A stretch of 64,000 bases of DNA from an uncultured Prevotella sp. GTDB lineage: Bacteria; Bacteroidota; Bacteroidia; Bacteroidales; Bacteroidaceae. The notes below the pieces were generated by a model. The model had not been told where the DNA came from. It searched no databases and worked only from the letters and a program-made list of their open reading frames with translations. Below are positions 16,290-25,751 of this stretch, piece by piece; position 1 is the stretch's first letter, and each line of letters starts with the position of its first letter. The DNA is taken from the NCBI GenBank assembly GCA_900539625.1, contig UQCW01000004.1, positions 50,065 to 114,064 on the forward strand, written 5' to 3'. The position numbers and the translations under genes are program-made.

Positions 16290-16589
16290 ATGACAAAGCA
16301 TATTGTATTTTTCAAGTTCAAGGCCGAGGTCTCGGAGGATGTCCGCACATCTGCGTTCAAGGCGTTTAAGGATGGCATAGAGCGTTTGCCATCGGAAATT
16401 CCTTTCATCCGCGAGGTCTTTGTTGGGAGAAACTGCAACGAGGCAGAGAAGTGGGATGTTTGCCTGCATTCTGTGTTCGACAATTTGGAGGATGTGAAAG
16501 CCTACAGCGTTCATCCTTCACACAAGGCTGTCGCATCTGAATTTATGAAATTTGTTGCTGAGAGGGCGTGTGTTGATTTCGAAATCTGA
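16290..16589 (+). CDS. Dabb (stress-responsive A/B barrel) protein
   Basis: The 99-residue protein is a single dimeric alpha+beta barrel domain: KHIVFFKFKAEV at the N-terminus, a central LPSEIPFIREVFVGRN, and DLCLHS/YSVHPSHKAV-like segments (here WDVCLHSVFDN and AYSVHPSHKAVASEF). Such proteins are small cytosolic barrels, some heme- or substrate-binding, many uncharacterised. The ATG at 16290 is preferred over an upstream TTG at 16269 because it matches the normal family N-terminus and length. It lies between mutY and the DUF5103 gene. Confidence 0.85.
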   Translation: MTKHIVFFKFKAEVSEDVRTSAFKAFKDGIERLPSEIPFIREVFVGRNCNEAEKWDVCLHSVFDNLEDVKAYSVHPSHKAVASEFMKFVAERACVDFEI

Positions 16590-16725
16590 CAGACGAAATA
16601 CAGGGCTTGGGGATAATTGTTGGAAGAATATTTTTCGGTGATTCCCATAAGCATTTGTTTTTTTTGTAAGCTGGGGCGTTTCCTTTTCCGACGGCTCATG
16701 GTCTGATAATTTCGACTGCCTATTT

Positions 16726-18009
16726 ATGAAGCAAAAGTTGATATTGGCTTTCCTTATTTTTTTGTCTCCTGTTTTTGTTAAAGGACAGGAGACCGTTGTC
16801 TATGACCCTTCGGTGAAGACCGTGGTGTTTCATGATAATTCTGCCAGCAATCGGGCGATGCCAGTGTTTCCGCTCCTCGTGTTGGGAGAATCGAAAAGAA
16901 TTAGGATTAGCTTTGACGACTTGTCTGCTGAATATCATAGGTTTACATATACCTTGGAATTGATGGACGAGAATTTCAATGTGGAGGAATCCGTGTTTGA
17001 ACACAATTATGTTGAGTCTGTCTCCGACGAGGGTTTGGTGGAGAATTTCACGCCGAGCCTCAATACTTCCATTCACTATGTTCATTATTCCCTGGCATTC
17101 CCCAACGAATACATGAGGCCTAAGGTGTCTGGAAATTACAAGTTGACCTTTTGGAAGGAAAATGAAAACGGAGATAAAGTGGCGGCGTTCGTCACCTATT
17201 TTTTTGTCGTGGAGCCTTTGGCTTCGTTGACGGTGACGGTGAATGGTGATACCGACATTGACAGAAACAAAACCCATCAGCAACTGACGGTGTCTGCCAG
17301 ATGTCCGTCTTTGTCAATACGTGATGCTAAGGAGTTTACATTGGTGGTGCTGCAAAACAAGCAGTGGCACAATGCCGTACGAAATGTTTCTCCGTCTTCT
17401 GTGTCGTTCTTGCCGACACCGATGCTCAAATGGGAGCATTGCAGGGACTTGATATTTAAGGCAGGTAATGAATATCGAAAATTTGAAATTCCGAGCAGAA
17501 GATACCCGGGCATGCACGTCGAGTCGGTTGACAATCTTTCGAGTTATCTCCATGCCACGTTGTTTCCCGACGAACCGAGGATGACTTATCTTTATGACGA
17601 GGATCAGGATGGCATTTATGTGCCGTTGGCTGAAGACAATATGAATCCTGAAACGGAGGCGGAATACATGTGGGTGCATTTTGACTACTCGTTTCCGGAA
17701 AAATGGAAGGAAGAATTGCCGCATAGGATATATTTGGGAGGACAGTGGACAAATGGAGCTGCAAGTGCCCCTGGCTTTCTTGCTCCCTTGGCCGACAATC
17801 CCCGTCGTTACACTGGCGCTTTCTTGCTCAAACAGGGATATTATTCCTATTATTATTGGGGAACGGACGGTGATGGCCGCTCGGTCGTGCCCTCAATAGA
17901 GGGGGATTTCTATCAGACCCAGAATGAATATACGGTGTTGCTGTACCACAGATCTCCGTCAGATCGGCACACGCGCTTGATTGGGGCGACAACCATTGGA
18001 AAGCCATGA
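16726..18009 (+). CDS. DUF5103 / type IX secretion plug-like protein
   Basis: The 427-residue exported protein has a signal peptide (MKQKLILAFLIFLSPVFVKG). It matches the Bacteroidetes DUF5103 family in length and layout: an N-terminal beta domain with YDPSVKTVVFHDN and LVLGESKRIRISFDDL, a middle domain around RNVSPSSVSFLPTPMLKWEH, and a C-terminal segment with YYSYYYWGTDGDG and TQNEYTVLLYHRSP. The N-terminal domain of this family is described as the plug that closes the SprA translocon of the type IX secretion system, so this cell may use that pathway, though no other T9SS gene is in the window. Confidence 0.85.
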   Translation: MKQKLILAFLIFLSPVFVKGQETVVYDPSVKTVVFHDNSASNRAMPVFPLLVLGESKRIRISFDDLSAEYHRFTYTLELMDENFNVEESVFEHNYVESVSDEGLVENFTPSLNTSIHYVHYSLAFPNEYMRPKVSGNYKLTFWKENENGDKVAAFVTYFFVVEPLASLTVTVNGDTDIDRNKTHQQLTVSARCPSLSIRDAKEFTLVVLQNKQWHNAVRNVSPSSVSFLPTPMLKWEHCRDLIFKAGNEYRKFEIPSRRYPGMHVESVDNLSSYLHATLFPDEPRMTYLYDEDQDGIYVPLAEDNMNPETEAEYMWVHFDYSFPEKWKEELPHRIYLGGQWTNGAASAPGFLAPLADNPRRYTGAFLLKQGYYSYYYWGTDGDGRSVVPSIEGDFYQTQNEYTVLLYHRSPSDRHTRLIGATTIGKP

Positions 18010-18099
18010 CGAAGGTGTCAAGAAGCGATCGCAGTTCGTGCAGGTATTTAAGCCCTGGCCCATCCATAGATCATTTATAACCACAATATTTTTGAATAA

Positions 18100-19059
18100 A
18101 TGCCTAACATCGTTTTCTTAGATAGCGAAACGCTTAACCATGACGATATTTCTTGGGAGCCTATCAGTTCGCTCGGCGAGTTTAAAACACACAATCAGTG
18201 TCTGCCTCATGAGATACTGGAAAAAGGCGGAGACGCTGACATTATCATCACTAACAAAGTGCGTTTTTCAGAGAAGGAGTTCTCTATGCTGCCAAAGTTG
18301 AAATTGCTTTGCGTTGCTGCAACAGGCTATGACGTGATCGATGTTGAAGCAGCACGGCGTAGCGGCGTGCTGGTTTGCAATTGTGCGGGATATGGAACAG
18401 GAGCCGTTGCACAAATGACTGTTGCTTTGTTGCTTGAGGTGTGTAATCATGTCGGGCATTACGTTCATGTTGTGACAAAGGAGAAAAAGTGGTGTGACAG
18501 TCCTGTTTTTTCATGCTGGGACAGACCTCTGATTGAACTGTCCGGTCGCAAGGCTGCGATAGTGGGGTATGGCAATATCGGAGAGGCCGTTGGTCGTTTG
18601 CTATACGCCTTCGGCATGGAAGTGTTTGCCGTAAGCAGTAAATCCGAAGCGGATTTGCCAGACTATGTGAAGAAGACCACACTTCAGGAGGCATTTCAAA
18701 AATGTGATGTGGTAAGCCTTAATTGCCCGCTGACGGCAAATAATCAGAAAATGATAAACAGGCAGTTGCTGTCAAACACCCGTAAGGGTCTTATTTTGTT
18801 GAATACGGCTCGTGGAGGACTTGTGGATGAAACGGCCGTTTGCGAAGCATTGGAAAACGGCACACTCTGTGCTTATTGCACCGACGTGTTGGGTATTGAA
18901 CCGCCGTCTCATGACAACAAACTCCTTTCTGCGCCAAATGCTTATGTGACGCCCCACGTCGCTTGGGCAACGATAGAAGCCAGGAAAAAGTTGGTGGAGA
19001 TGTTGGGAAGCAACATCCGCGCATTCCTTGATGGCCATCCAGTTAATGTGGTCAGTTGA
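18100..19059 (+). CDS. D-2-hydroxyacid dehydrogenase
   Basis: The 319-residue NAD(P)-dependent oxidoreductase of the D-isomer-specific family has an N-terminal catalytic part with LKLLCVAATGYDVIDVEAAR, a Rossmann motif VGYGNIGEAVG, the catalytic Arg in LLNTARGGLVDE, the Glu in VLGIEPPS, and the His in YVTPHVAWAT. The substrate could be glycerate, hydroxypyruvate or a related 2-hydroxyacid; the sequence alone does not decide. It is followed 42 bp later by a membrane-channel gene on the same strand. Confidence 0.9.
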   Translation: MPNIVFLDSETLNHDDISWEPISSLGEFKTHNQCLPHEILEKGGDADIIITNKVRFSEKEFSMLPKLKLLCVAATGYDVIDVEAARRSGVLVCNCAGYGTGAVAQMTVALLLEVCNHVGHYVHVVTKEKKWCDSPVFSCWDRPLIELSGRKAAIVGYGNIGEAVGRLLYAFGMEVFAVSSKSEADLPDYVKKTTLQEAFQKCDVVSLNCPLTANNQKMINRQLLSNTRKGLILLNTARGGLVDETAVCEALENGTLCAYCTDVLGIEPPSHDNKLLSAPNAYVTPHVAWATIEARKKLVEMLGSNIRAFLDGHPVNVVS

Positions 19060-19101
19060 ACGGTATAGAATCCTCTTTTGAATATCAAATAAAAATACAT
19101 T

Positions 19102-19746
19102 ATGACAATTCCAGATATTACAATCACACAGGTGTTTGATTTTGTTGGAACAGTGGCGTTTGCCATTTCCGGAATACGATTGGCATCTGCAAAACGTTTC
19201 GATCTCTTTGGCGCTTATGTAGTAGGTGTCACCACGGCCATCGGTGGGGGGACCATGCGTGACCTGATGCTTGGCTTGACCCCATTTTGGCTGACAAACC
19301 CTTTTTATCTGATCTGCTCCGCCTTTGCCCTTCTGTGGGTGATTGCATTCAGAAAGCTTTTGGTGAGACAAAACAATACATGGTTCTTGTTTGACACCAT
19401 CGGATTGGCGCTCTTTACGGTGGTGGGCGTTGAAAAAACCATTAGCAGTACACCGGTAACAGGCGGGCATTATCCGTTTTGGGCCGCCATTATCATGGGA
19501 GCCATAACTGGTGCCGGAGGTGGCGTTCTCAGAGATGTGTTCATCAATGAAGAACCCTTGATTTTCCGTAAAGAAATCTATGCCTTGGCATGTGTTATCG
19601 GCGGATTGGCTTATTATATATGCTATGTCATTTTGAATATGGCCCAGGTGCCGTGTGCCATTATTTGCGGTGTGACCGTGGTGGTGATGCGATTGTTGGC
19701 CGTGAAATACAAATTGAGCCTCCCGATAATCAATGGAGAAGAATAA
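19102..19746 (+). CDS. TRIC / UPF0126 family membrane protein
   Basis: The 214-residue integral membrane protein has about seven hydrophobic helices in two homologous halves. Each half has the family's glycine-rich signature: FAISGIRLASAKRFDLFGAY and GGGTMRD in the first, AAIIMGAITGAGGGVLRD in the second. Prokaryotic TRIC proteins are trimeric monovalent-cation channels. This is probably cotranscribed with the upstream dehydrogenase, without an evident functional link. Confidence 0.9.
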   Translation: MTIPDITITQVFDFVGTVAFAISGIRLASAKRFDLFGAYVVGVTTAIGGGTMRDLMLGLTPFWLTNPFYLICSAFALLWVIAFRKLLVRQNNTWFLFDTIGLALFTVVGVEKTISSTPVTGGHYPFWAAIIMGAITGAGGGVLRDVFINEEPLIFRKEIYALACVIGGLAYYICYVILNMAQVPCAIICGVTVVVMRLLAVKYKLSLPIINGEE

Positions 19747-19865
19747 GCGTCGAAATGCTGCGGAGGAGTCGGTTTCTGGAGAGCCCTGTGGTGGAAGTTT
19801 TGCCATAATCTCTGCAAAGCAGGGCGGCTGCAACGTTCTTTAAGAAAGAATAACGTTGTTGAGGC

Positions 19866-19895
19866 TTTGTGACTCGGTGGTTTTTGCTAAATTTG
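19866..19895 (+). promoter_or_regulatory. Promoter of the M23 peptidase gene
   Basis: TTTG (19866-19869), 18 bp, then TAAATTTG (19888-19895), a good Bacteroidetes -33/-7 pair. Transcription would begin near 19902, 17 nt before the ATG at 19919. Confidence 0.75.
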
Positions 19896-19918
19896 TGTCG
19901 TTTAATTTCTTATCTCTC

Positions 19919-20806
19919 ATGATTTTTAGAAAAATACGAAGAATAACGCTGGGACTATTGTGCATGGCCTCTATTCCAATGCAGGCTCAAGATTTGATAG
20001 CTGTTCAGGCGCCGATTGACCGTAAGCTGAAAGTGGTTGATTCTGTGGCTTTGCAGCGACTCATTGAAACAGACGAGTTGGAAAATGGTGAGGGGTTATA
20101 TACATCATGGAATAACAACTCTACGCATTGTTATTCGTCAGCAGCCTTACCCGACAGTTTTAAAATTGACCTCCGAGGATTTGCGATGCCAACGCCAAGC
20201 CGAAACGTGACGAGCGGTTTTGGGTATCGTCCCTCATTCAGACGTTACCACAAGGGCTTGGATATTAAAGTGTATATTGGAGATACCATTGCTTCCGCAT
20301 TTGACGGAAAGGTGCGTATCGTTAAATATGATGCAGGCGGCTATGGAAAATATGTTGTGATTCGCCACAACAACGGACTCGAAACCATATATGGTCATCT
20401 TTCTAAGCAGTTGGTAAATGTTAATGACGAGGTGAAGGCTGGAGAGCCAATCGGACTCGGAGGAAATACAGGATTCTCCTTTGGTTCCCATTTGCATTTT
20501 GAAACCAGGTTGCTTGGTGAGGCAATAGACCCGAAATTGCTTTTTGATTTTCCGAATCAAGATGTGACGGGTGATTTCTTTGTTTATCATAATGATAAGC
20601 AATCAAAGAACAATGCGATGGCCTCAGCGCAAAGGCGTGGACCTGCTCAAGCAAGGTATAGAGACAGCCATTTCTATCAAGTCAGAAGAGGGGATACACT
20701 CTCTTCGATTGCAAAGAGACTAGGAGTCTCTGTTGAAAAATTGTGTTCAACAAATAATCTGAAAAAGAACTCGAAAATACGTCCTAAGCAGATTCTGAAG
20801 TATTAA
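19919..20806 (+). CDS. M23 metallopeptidase with C-terminal LysM
   Basis: From the ATG at 19919 the 295-residue product has a signal peptide (MIFRKIRRITLGLLCMASIP...AQ), a LytM/M23 domain and a LysM domain. M23 signs are VTSGFGYRPSFRRYHKGLDI (zinc His/Asp) and FSFGSHLHFETRLLG (HxH); the LysM runs from YQVRRGDTLSSIAKRLGVS to the C-terminus. It likely trims peptidoglycan peptides, or acts as an activator, in the periplasm. The promoter match supports this start over an upstream in-frame start at 19856. Confidence 0.9.
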   Translation: MIFRKIRRITLGLLCMASIPMQAQDLIAVQAPIDRKLKVVDSVALQRLIETDELENGEGLYTSWNNNSTHCYSSAALPDSFKIDLRGFAMPTPSRNVTSGFGYRPSFRRYHKGLDIKVYIGDTIASAFDGKVRIVKYDAGGYGKYVVIRHNNGLETIYGHLSKQLVNVNDEVKAGEPIGLGGNTGFSFGSHLHFETRLLGEAIDPKLLFDFPNQDVTGDFFVYHNDKQSKNNAMASAQRRGPAQARYRDSHFYQVRRGDTLSSIAKRLGVSVEKLCSTNNLKKNSKIRPKQILKY

Positions 20807-20938
20807 TGCTGAGTTTAGACGGTATTTCTGTGGATTTTTTTTAGCTTCAGATGCTTTGTTCGCCTCCTCTTTTCGCTGGCGTTGTGTCAAGCAGAATAAA
20901 ATACTGGAGAAATAATGGGGTAGTCCGTTTTCTTTTCG

Positions 20939-20946
20939 TAAATTTG
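20939..20946 (+). promoter_or_regulatory. -7 element for pgk
   Basis: TAAATTTG matches TAnnTTTG, 111 bp before the pgk start. No clear TTTG lies 19-21 bp upstream. Confidence 0.5.
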
Positions 20947-21057
20947 TGCAGGTTTTCAAAGAGGAAGAATCCTTGGCGAAATCAGCATGTCTTTGGACTT
21001 ACAGCCATTTGGCAGGGTTAAAGAATTGAATATTAATAACTCCATAATATATAAGTT

Positions 21058-22305
21058 ATGACTATAGATACTTGTGATTTTAAAGGCAAGAAGGTCATTG
21101 TTCGTGTAGACTTCAATGTGCCTCTTGATGAGAACGGTAACGTAACCGACGATACCCGCATTAAGGGTGCAATGCCGACTCTTAAAAAAGTTTTGGCTGA
21201 AGGTGGTTCACTTATTGTCATGAGCCACATGGGCAAGCCAAAAGGCAAAGTGAATGCCAAAATGTCATTGAGCCAGATTGTTAAGCCTGTTAGCGAACAT
21301 TTGGGTGTTGAAGTGAAATTCGCTCCTGATTGCGCAAAGGCATCAGCTGAAGCTGCTGCACTGAAGCCAGGTGAAGTTCTCTTGCTTGAAAACCTCCGTT
21401 TCTATCCTGAAGAAGAAGGTAAGCCTGTTGGAATTGACAAGGAAGATCCCAATTATTCTGCAGCTAAAGAAGAAATGAAGAAGAAGCAGAAGGATTTTGC
21501 CAAGACCCTTGCTTCTTATGCTGATATTTATATTAACGATGCCTTCGGTACGGCTCACCGCAAGCATGCCTCAACAGCTGTTATCGCTGACTATTTCGAT
21601 GCAGACCACAAAATGTTGGGCTACCTGATGGAAAAAGAGGTACAGGCTGTTGACAATGTATTGAGCAATATTAAGCATCCTTTCACTGCCATCATGGGTG
21701 GCTCAAAAGTTTCTACCAAGATTGGTATCATTGAAAATCTGATGGACAAGGTTGACAACTTGATTCTCTGTGGCGGTATGACTTACACGTTTGCCAAGGC
21801 AAAGGGTGGTCACATCGGTCTATCTATTTGTGAGGATGACAAGTTGGATTTGGCTTTGAGCATCATTGAAAAGGCAAAGGCAAAGGGTGTTAACTTGGTA
21901 TTGGGTACTGACTGTGTTGCTGCAGACAGCTTCTCAAACGATGCAAATACTCAGGTTGTTCCTGCAGGTGCAATTCCTGAAGGTTGGGAAGGTTTGGATG
22001 CCGGTCCTGAAACCCGCAAATTGTTTGCCAAGGCTATCGAAGGTGCCAAGACAATTCTTTGGAATGGCCCTGCTGGCGTGTTTGAGTTCGACAATTTCAC
22101 TGGTGGTTCACGCGCAATTGCCGATGCTATTGCTAAGGCCACTGAAGAAGGTGCTTTCTCGCTCATTGGTGGTGGTGACTCTGTTGCATGTATCAACAAG
22201 TTTGGTATGGCAGACAAGGTGTCTTACATCTCAACTGGTGGCGGTGCTCTTCTTGAAGCCATCGAAGGTAAGGTCCTTCCAGGTATTGCTGCAATCAAAG
22301 GCTAA
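21058..22305 (+). CDS. pgk: Phosphoglycerate kinase
   Basis: The 415-residue glycolytic enzyme transfers phosphate from 1,3-bisphosphoglycerate to ADP. It has the N-terminal [17 protein letters not shown], the substrate-binding [31 protein letters not shown], the hinge and KVSTKIGII segment, and the ATP-binding [11 protein letters not shown] with GGGDSVA near the end. Length is typical. It is monocistronic with its own terminator; together with pfp it points to a glycolytic fermenter. Confidence 0.97.
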   Translation: MTIDTCDFKGKKVIVRVDFNVPLDENGNVTDDTRIKGAMPTLKKVLAEGGSLIVMSHMGKPKGKVNAKMSLSQIVKPVSEHLGVEVKFAPDCAKASAEAAALKPGEVLLLENLRFYPEEEGKPVGIDKEDPNYSAAKEEMKKKQKDFAKTLASYADIYINDAFGTAHRKHASTAVIADYFDADHKMLGYLMEKEVQAVDNVLSNIKHPFTAIMGGSKVSTKIGIIENLMDKVDNLILCGGMTYTFAKAKGGHIGLSICEDDKLDLALSIIEKAKAKGVNLVLGTDCVAADSFSNDANTQVVPAGAIPEGWEGLDAGPETRKLFAKAIEGAKTILWNGPAGVFEFDNFTGGSRAIADAIAKATEEGAFSLIGGGDSVACINKFGMADKVSYISTGGGALLEAIEGKVLPGIAAIKG

Positions 22306-22365
22306 GCAATAAAGTAGCGGTTTGCCACGAATATATTTGTGGCATGCCATGTTACTAAAAAATAC

Positions 22366-22430
22366 AAGGCTGAAAGTTGGAATAGACTCGCATCAATAAG
22401 TCATCTTCCAAACTTTCAGCCTTTTATTTT
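22366..22430 (+). terminator. Terminator of pgk
   Basis: AAGGCTGAAAGTTGGAA pairs with TTCCAAACTTTCAGCCTT across a ~23-nt loop, followed by TTATTTTAT. A smaller palindrome, TGCCACGAATATATTTGTGG, lies just before it (22322-22345). Confidence 0.85.
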
Positions 22431-22437
22431 ATAGGAA

Positions 22438-22494
22438 AAGTAGGTGCTCACAATTTCCTGCTTTGATATTACAAAATATTTTTGAATACCTACA
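22438..22494. mobile_element. Degenerate MITE-like element, copy 4
   Basis: Left end AAGTAGGTGCTCACAATT (from 22438); right end AAATATTTTTGAATACCTAC (to about 22494). It is short (~57 bp) with only partly matching arms, and ends about 5 bp before the next gene's ATG, so it forms that gene's whole leader. Confidence 0.5.
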
Positions 22495-22499
22495 TAAGT

Positions 22500-23456
22500 A
22501 TGAAACATGTATTTGGTGTGGTGATGTGCCTCGCAGTCATCTTCTCGTCGTGTGGCAGTAATTCATCGAAGAGCGATGACATTAAACCTAAGGAAGTCGT
22601 ATCGGCAAACAAAGAAGTCGTCACCTTAGCTTTAATGCCCATAGTGGATTGTCTGCCTTATTATTATGCAGAAGAACGCGGGTATTTCGAACGCTTTGGC
22701 GTCAGCGTGAAAATCGCGACATACAAATCCAAACTCGATTGTGATACAGCAATTGTAGGGCGGTCGGCTTTGATGGGATATAGCGACTTGTTTCACGCTA
22801 TGATGATGTCGGAAGGCCGAAAAGTATCCGTTGTCAATTCAACACAGGGTGGTTGGAGTCTTCTGGTCAACAAAAGTTTGAGAATCAAAAAGACATCACA
22901 GCTGAGCTACAAGACAACGGCCATTTCCCGTTTTTCCACAGAGGCATATCTGCTGTCGTCTATTCCAAAGACGGATGAAGTGCTTTTGCCTCAGGTAAAC
23001 GACCTTTATCTGAGAACTTCAATGGTTGACAACAACCAGGTGGATGCAGCCATGCTTCCCGAGCCTTTTGCAACGCAATGTCGCATGAGAGGGCATAAGG
23101 CCATTTGGACGGCAGTGTCGGCGAACAATTTCGGATGCATGCTGACGGCTGATAAAGTGAAAGGGTCAGAAGAGGAAAAGAAAATCATTGCCATAACAAA
23201 GGCATACAACATGGCCGTTGACAGTTTGAACGCCCGCAACAATATGAGAGAGAATTTGTCTGGCATACTTGCAAAATGGGGAATGCAGGAATTTCCTGTC
23301 GACAGTCTGCATGTGCCGACTTATTCACACGCTGCCAGCTTCAAAAAGGAAGATATAGCAGCTGTTTCCCAGTTTTTGCGGACGAGGAATTGTCGGTTTC
23401 GCTCAAGCGGAGTTCTTGTAAATGATCGTTTCTGCAAAAAAGCGGAGACACATTAG
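22500..23456 (+). CDS. Substrate-binding-like lipoprotein (NMT1/SsuA type)
   Basis: The 318-residue protein has a lipoprotein signal (MKHVFGVVMCLAVIFSSCG; lipid Cys ~18) and a periplasmic-binding fold: VTLALMPIVDCLPYYYAEERGYFERFG matches the start of NMT1/THI5/SsuA proteins (cut here to LPYYYAEERGYFERFG), followed by a DCDTAIVGRSALMGYSD segment and NQVDAAMLPEPFATQCR. Homologues bind aliphatic sulfonates, taurine or pyrimidine precursors for an ABC importer. No permease or ATPase is adjacent, so the substrate is unknown. The ATG at 22500 is chosen over an upstream TTG because it begins a proper signal peptide. Confidence 0.8.
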   Translation: MKHVFGVVMCLAVIFSSCGSNSSKSDDIKPKEVVSANKEVVTLALMPIVDCLPYYYAEERGYFERFGVSVKIATYKSKLDCDTAIVGRSALMGYSDLFHAMMMSEGRKVSVVNSTQGGWSLLVNKSLRIKKTSQLSYKTTAISRFSTEAYLLSSIPKTDEVLLPQVNDLYLRTSMVDNNQVDAAMLPEPFATQCRMRGHKAIWTAVSANNFGCMLTADKVKGSEEEKKIIAITKAYNMAVDSLNARNNMRENLSGILAKWGMQEFPVDSLHVPTYSHAASFKKEDIAAVSQFLRTRNCRFRSSGVLVNDRFCKKAETH

Positions 23457-23565
23457 AGGATACCATTCAAGCATTCCCCGATGATTCTATCATCTGCTTG
23501 TGAATGTAACTTTTTAAAACTGCATCAGTTTAGTTTTACCATTACTAAAATCATAGGTAATCATT

Positions 23566-25656
23566 ATGGATAAGACATCCTTTTTAGTATTACGCGACGA
23601 AGCCGATAAAGCCATTTGTGAGAAAAGACTTGGTGTTGCGATAAAAGCTGTTGAGGGATTGTGTAGATATGTTGAGGATGCCGAAACTACGGAAATAGTA
23701 GGGCAGGTGGACAATAATTACAGAATCATGTTGCACTATATGTCGAAAGGCGTTGCAGATGAGCAACGCAGCAACTATCGTATGCGTTTCCTCCAACAAA
23801 TAGATGGATGCTTTTCCAAAGTGTGTCGCCTGAGCGAAATCCGCCTGTCGGAATCCCACTATGTCCTAACATTAAATACGCTGAACAATCTTAGGGTTGG
23901 GTTCGACAAGGTGGGCGAAGATATTTCTTGCCGCACCCTCTTTGAGTTAATTTGGACTTCTGATGTTTGGAGTCAGGATGCACAGGAAAGAATTAAGCGT
24001 CTGATGGAAGCTCCCGAGTTTGATGAAAACTCCAAGTGTTTGATCTTAAGCGCCACTATGTTGGCTGCCTTGACCTTCTTTGATGTCAGAAAGGTCCTTC
24101 TGCTTGCAAGTTGCGTCAAGAGCAACAATGTGAAACTGCGTGCACGCGCCTTGATTGGTTTTGTTCTTGTAATGGCAAAGCATCGGTCGCGTTGTGAGTT
24201 ATATCCAGCGGTGGGAGATTCGATAAGGGAACTGGAGAACCTTGAAGGTTTTTCAGATAATCTGCTTGATTTGCAGACGCAGATTTTTCTGACACTCGAT
24301 ACTCCCAAGTTCGAACAGCGTGTGAGAAATGAGATTCTGCCGTCCATCATCAAAGAGTCGCAAAAATTCAAACAACGAAAAAGCGGGTCTGATAGTCTCA
24401 GCGACATTCTGGATGATATGGGTGGAAAAACAGAGTGGGGCGAAGTCGGTGGCGATATTGATGAGAAGGTGAAGATGCTGATGGAACTTCAGCGCAAGGG
24501 AGCCGATGTCTTCATCGGGCAATTCAAGATGGTTAAACAGGGATTTCCCTTCTTTAATATCGCGGCCAATTGGTTTTTCCCGTTCACGCAAGAACATCCC
24601 GACTTTCCAAAGTCTGTTTATCATGCACCGCTTGTGTCAATGATAGAGCAAAACGAGAATCTGTGTGAAAGCGATAAATATTCGTTCTGTCTTGTTATCG
24701 GACAGATGATGGGCGCCGGCAATAGCGACTTGAAAGCAGCCAACGCCAACTTGGAAGAAATGATAGGCGGACAGACGGATGCTCTTCCAAAATCTTCCAA
24801 TACGATGCAGGCGGCGATGCGTTCTTATATGCTTGACATCTATCGCTACTTCAAGTTCTATCGTCTGCGTGACGAAGCGGCAGATCCTTTCAAGTGTGAT
24901 CTATTCATTGCGGAATGGGATATGTGGCACGCTGTCTTTTCGGAAAACGAGAATCTGCACGTGTTGGCGGATTTTGCCTTTGAAATCGGAAATTATTCGT
25001 GGGCGTCCATTCTTTTTGGTCTGTGCAAGGGCAACGTGACAACCTATAGAAAACTGGGGCGCTGTTATCAGAAGATGCACCAATATTCTTTGGCAATGGA
25101 TTTTTATGTAAAATCGGATGTCCTGTCTCCGAATCATTTTTGGACCCAGGTGCAGTTGGGAAACTGTGCAAAATGCCTTGGCGACTATGGTGAAGCGTTG
25201 ATTTACTACGAACAGGCGGAAACCCTGCAACCGGAAAATGAAAAATTGCTGTTGAGGATTGCCGAGTGCTTGATGCAGCAGGATGAACATGAGGCGGCCT
25301 TGAAAAAGCTCTTTAAGGCCTATTATTTCGCTCCCGGCGACCAAGACATCTTGCGTATGCTGGCATGGTGCAGTTTCTTGTGCCATAAATATGAAGAGTC
25401 AGAAAAATATTATCTCAGATTGCTTGAAAATTCTTCGCGTGAGAAAGATTGGTTGCATGCGGGACATGAAGCATGGGCAGCAGGCAACATCGTGTTGGCC
25501 ATTGAGCGTTACAGGTGTTATTTTAGAAAATTCGCGCCTGCTGACGTCAACGTGTTTGACGTGTTTAAAAGAGACAGCGATATTTTGGGCAAACACAACA
25601 TCAATGACATGGACATTGACCTCATGTGTGATGTGTTGGCTATGGAATTTGAATAA
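23566..25656 (+). CDS. Tetratricopeptide-repeat protein
   Basis: The 696-residue protein has no signal peptide or membrane segment, so it is probably cytosolic. The first ~500 residues are helical and not assignable. From about 505 to 640 there are TPR units, seen as YRKLGRCYQKMHQYSLAMDF, WTQVQLGNCAKCLGDYGEAL and KLLLRIAECLMQQDEHEAAL, with the Gly/Ala/Tyr spacing of the repeat. TPR arrays bind other proteins; the partner is unknown. It lies 95 bp upstream of ettA on the same strand. Confidence 0.8.
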   Translation: MDKTSFLVLRDEADKAICEKRLGVAIKAVEGLCRYVEDAETTEIVGQVDNNYRIMLHYMSKGVADEQRSNYRMRFLQQIDGCFSKVCRLSEIRLSESHYVLTLNTLNNLRVGFDKVGEDISCRTLFELIWTSDVWSQDAQERIKRLMEAPEFDENSKCLILSATMLAALTFFDVRKVLLLASCVKSNNVKLRARALIGFVLVMAKHRSRCELYPAVGDSIRELENLEGFSDNLLDLQTQIFLTLDTPKFEQRVRNEILPSIIKESQKFKQRKSGSDSLSDILDDMGGKTEWGEVGGDIDEKVKMLMELQRKGADVFIGQFKMVKQGFPFFNIAANWFFPFTQEHPDFPKSVYHAPLVSMIEQNENLCESDKYSFCLVIGQMMGAGNSDLKAANANLEEMIGGQTDALPKSSNTMQAAMRSYMLDIYRYFKFYRLRDEAADPFKCDLFIAEWDMWHAVFSENENLHVLADFAFEIGNYSWASILFGLCKGNVTTYRKLGRCYQKMHQYSLAMDFYVKSDVLSPNHFWTQVQLGNCAKCLGDYGEALIYYEQAETLQPENEKLLLRIAECLMQQDEHEAALKKLFKAYYFAPGDQDILRMLAWCSFLCHKYEESEKYYLRLLENSSREKDWLHAGHEAWAAGNIVLAIERYRCYFRKFAPADVNVFDVFKRDSDILGKHNINDMDIDLMCDVLAMEFE

Positions 25657-25751
25657 TTAGGATAAAGAAGAGTTCTGAAAACCCGACTTGTTCAGCAGAG
25701 GTCTTCGGAATCTCCAAAAAATGGATATTAAAGTATAACGGAAAAAAGAAT

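Noticed and set aside
18772..19833. 353-codon minus-strand ORF
   Set aside because: It spans antisense to two well-recognised genes (hydroxyacid dehydrogenase and TRIC channel); His/Gln/Cys-rich shadow.
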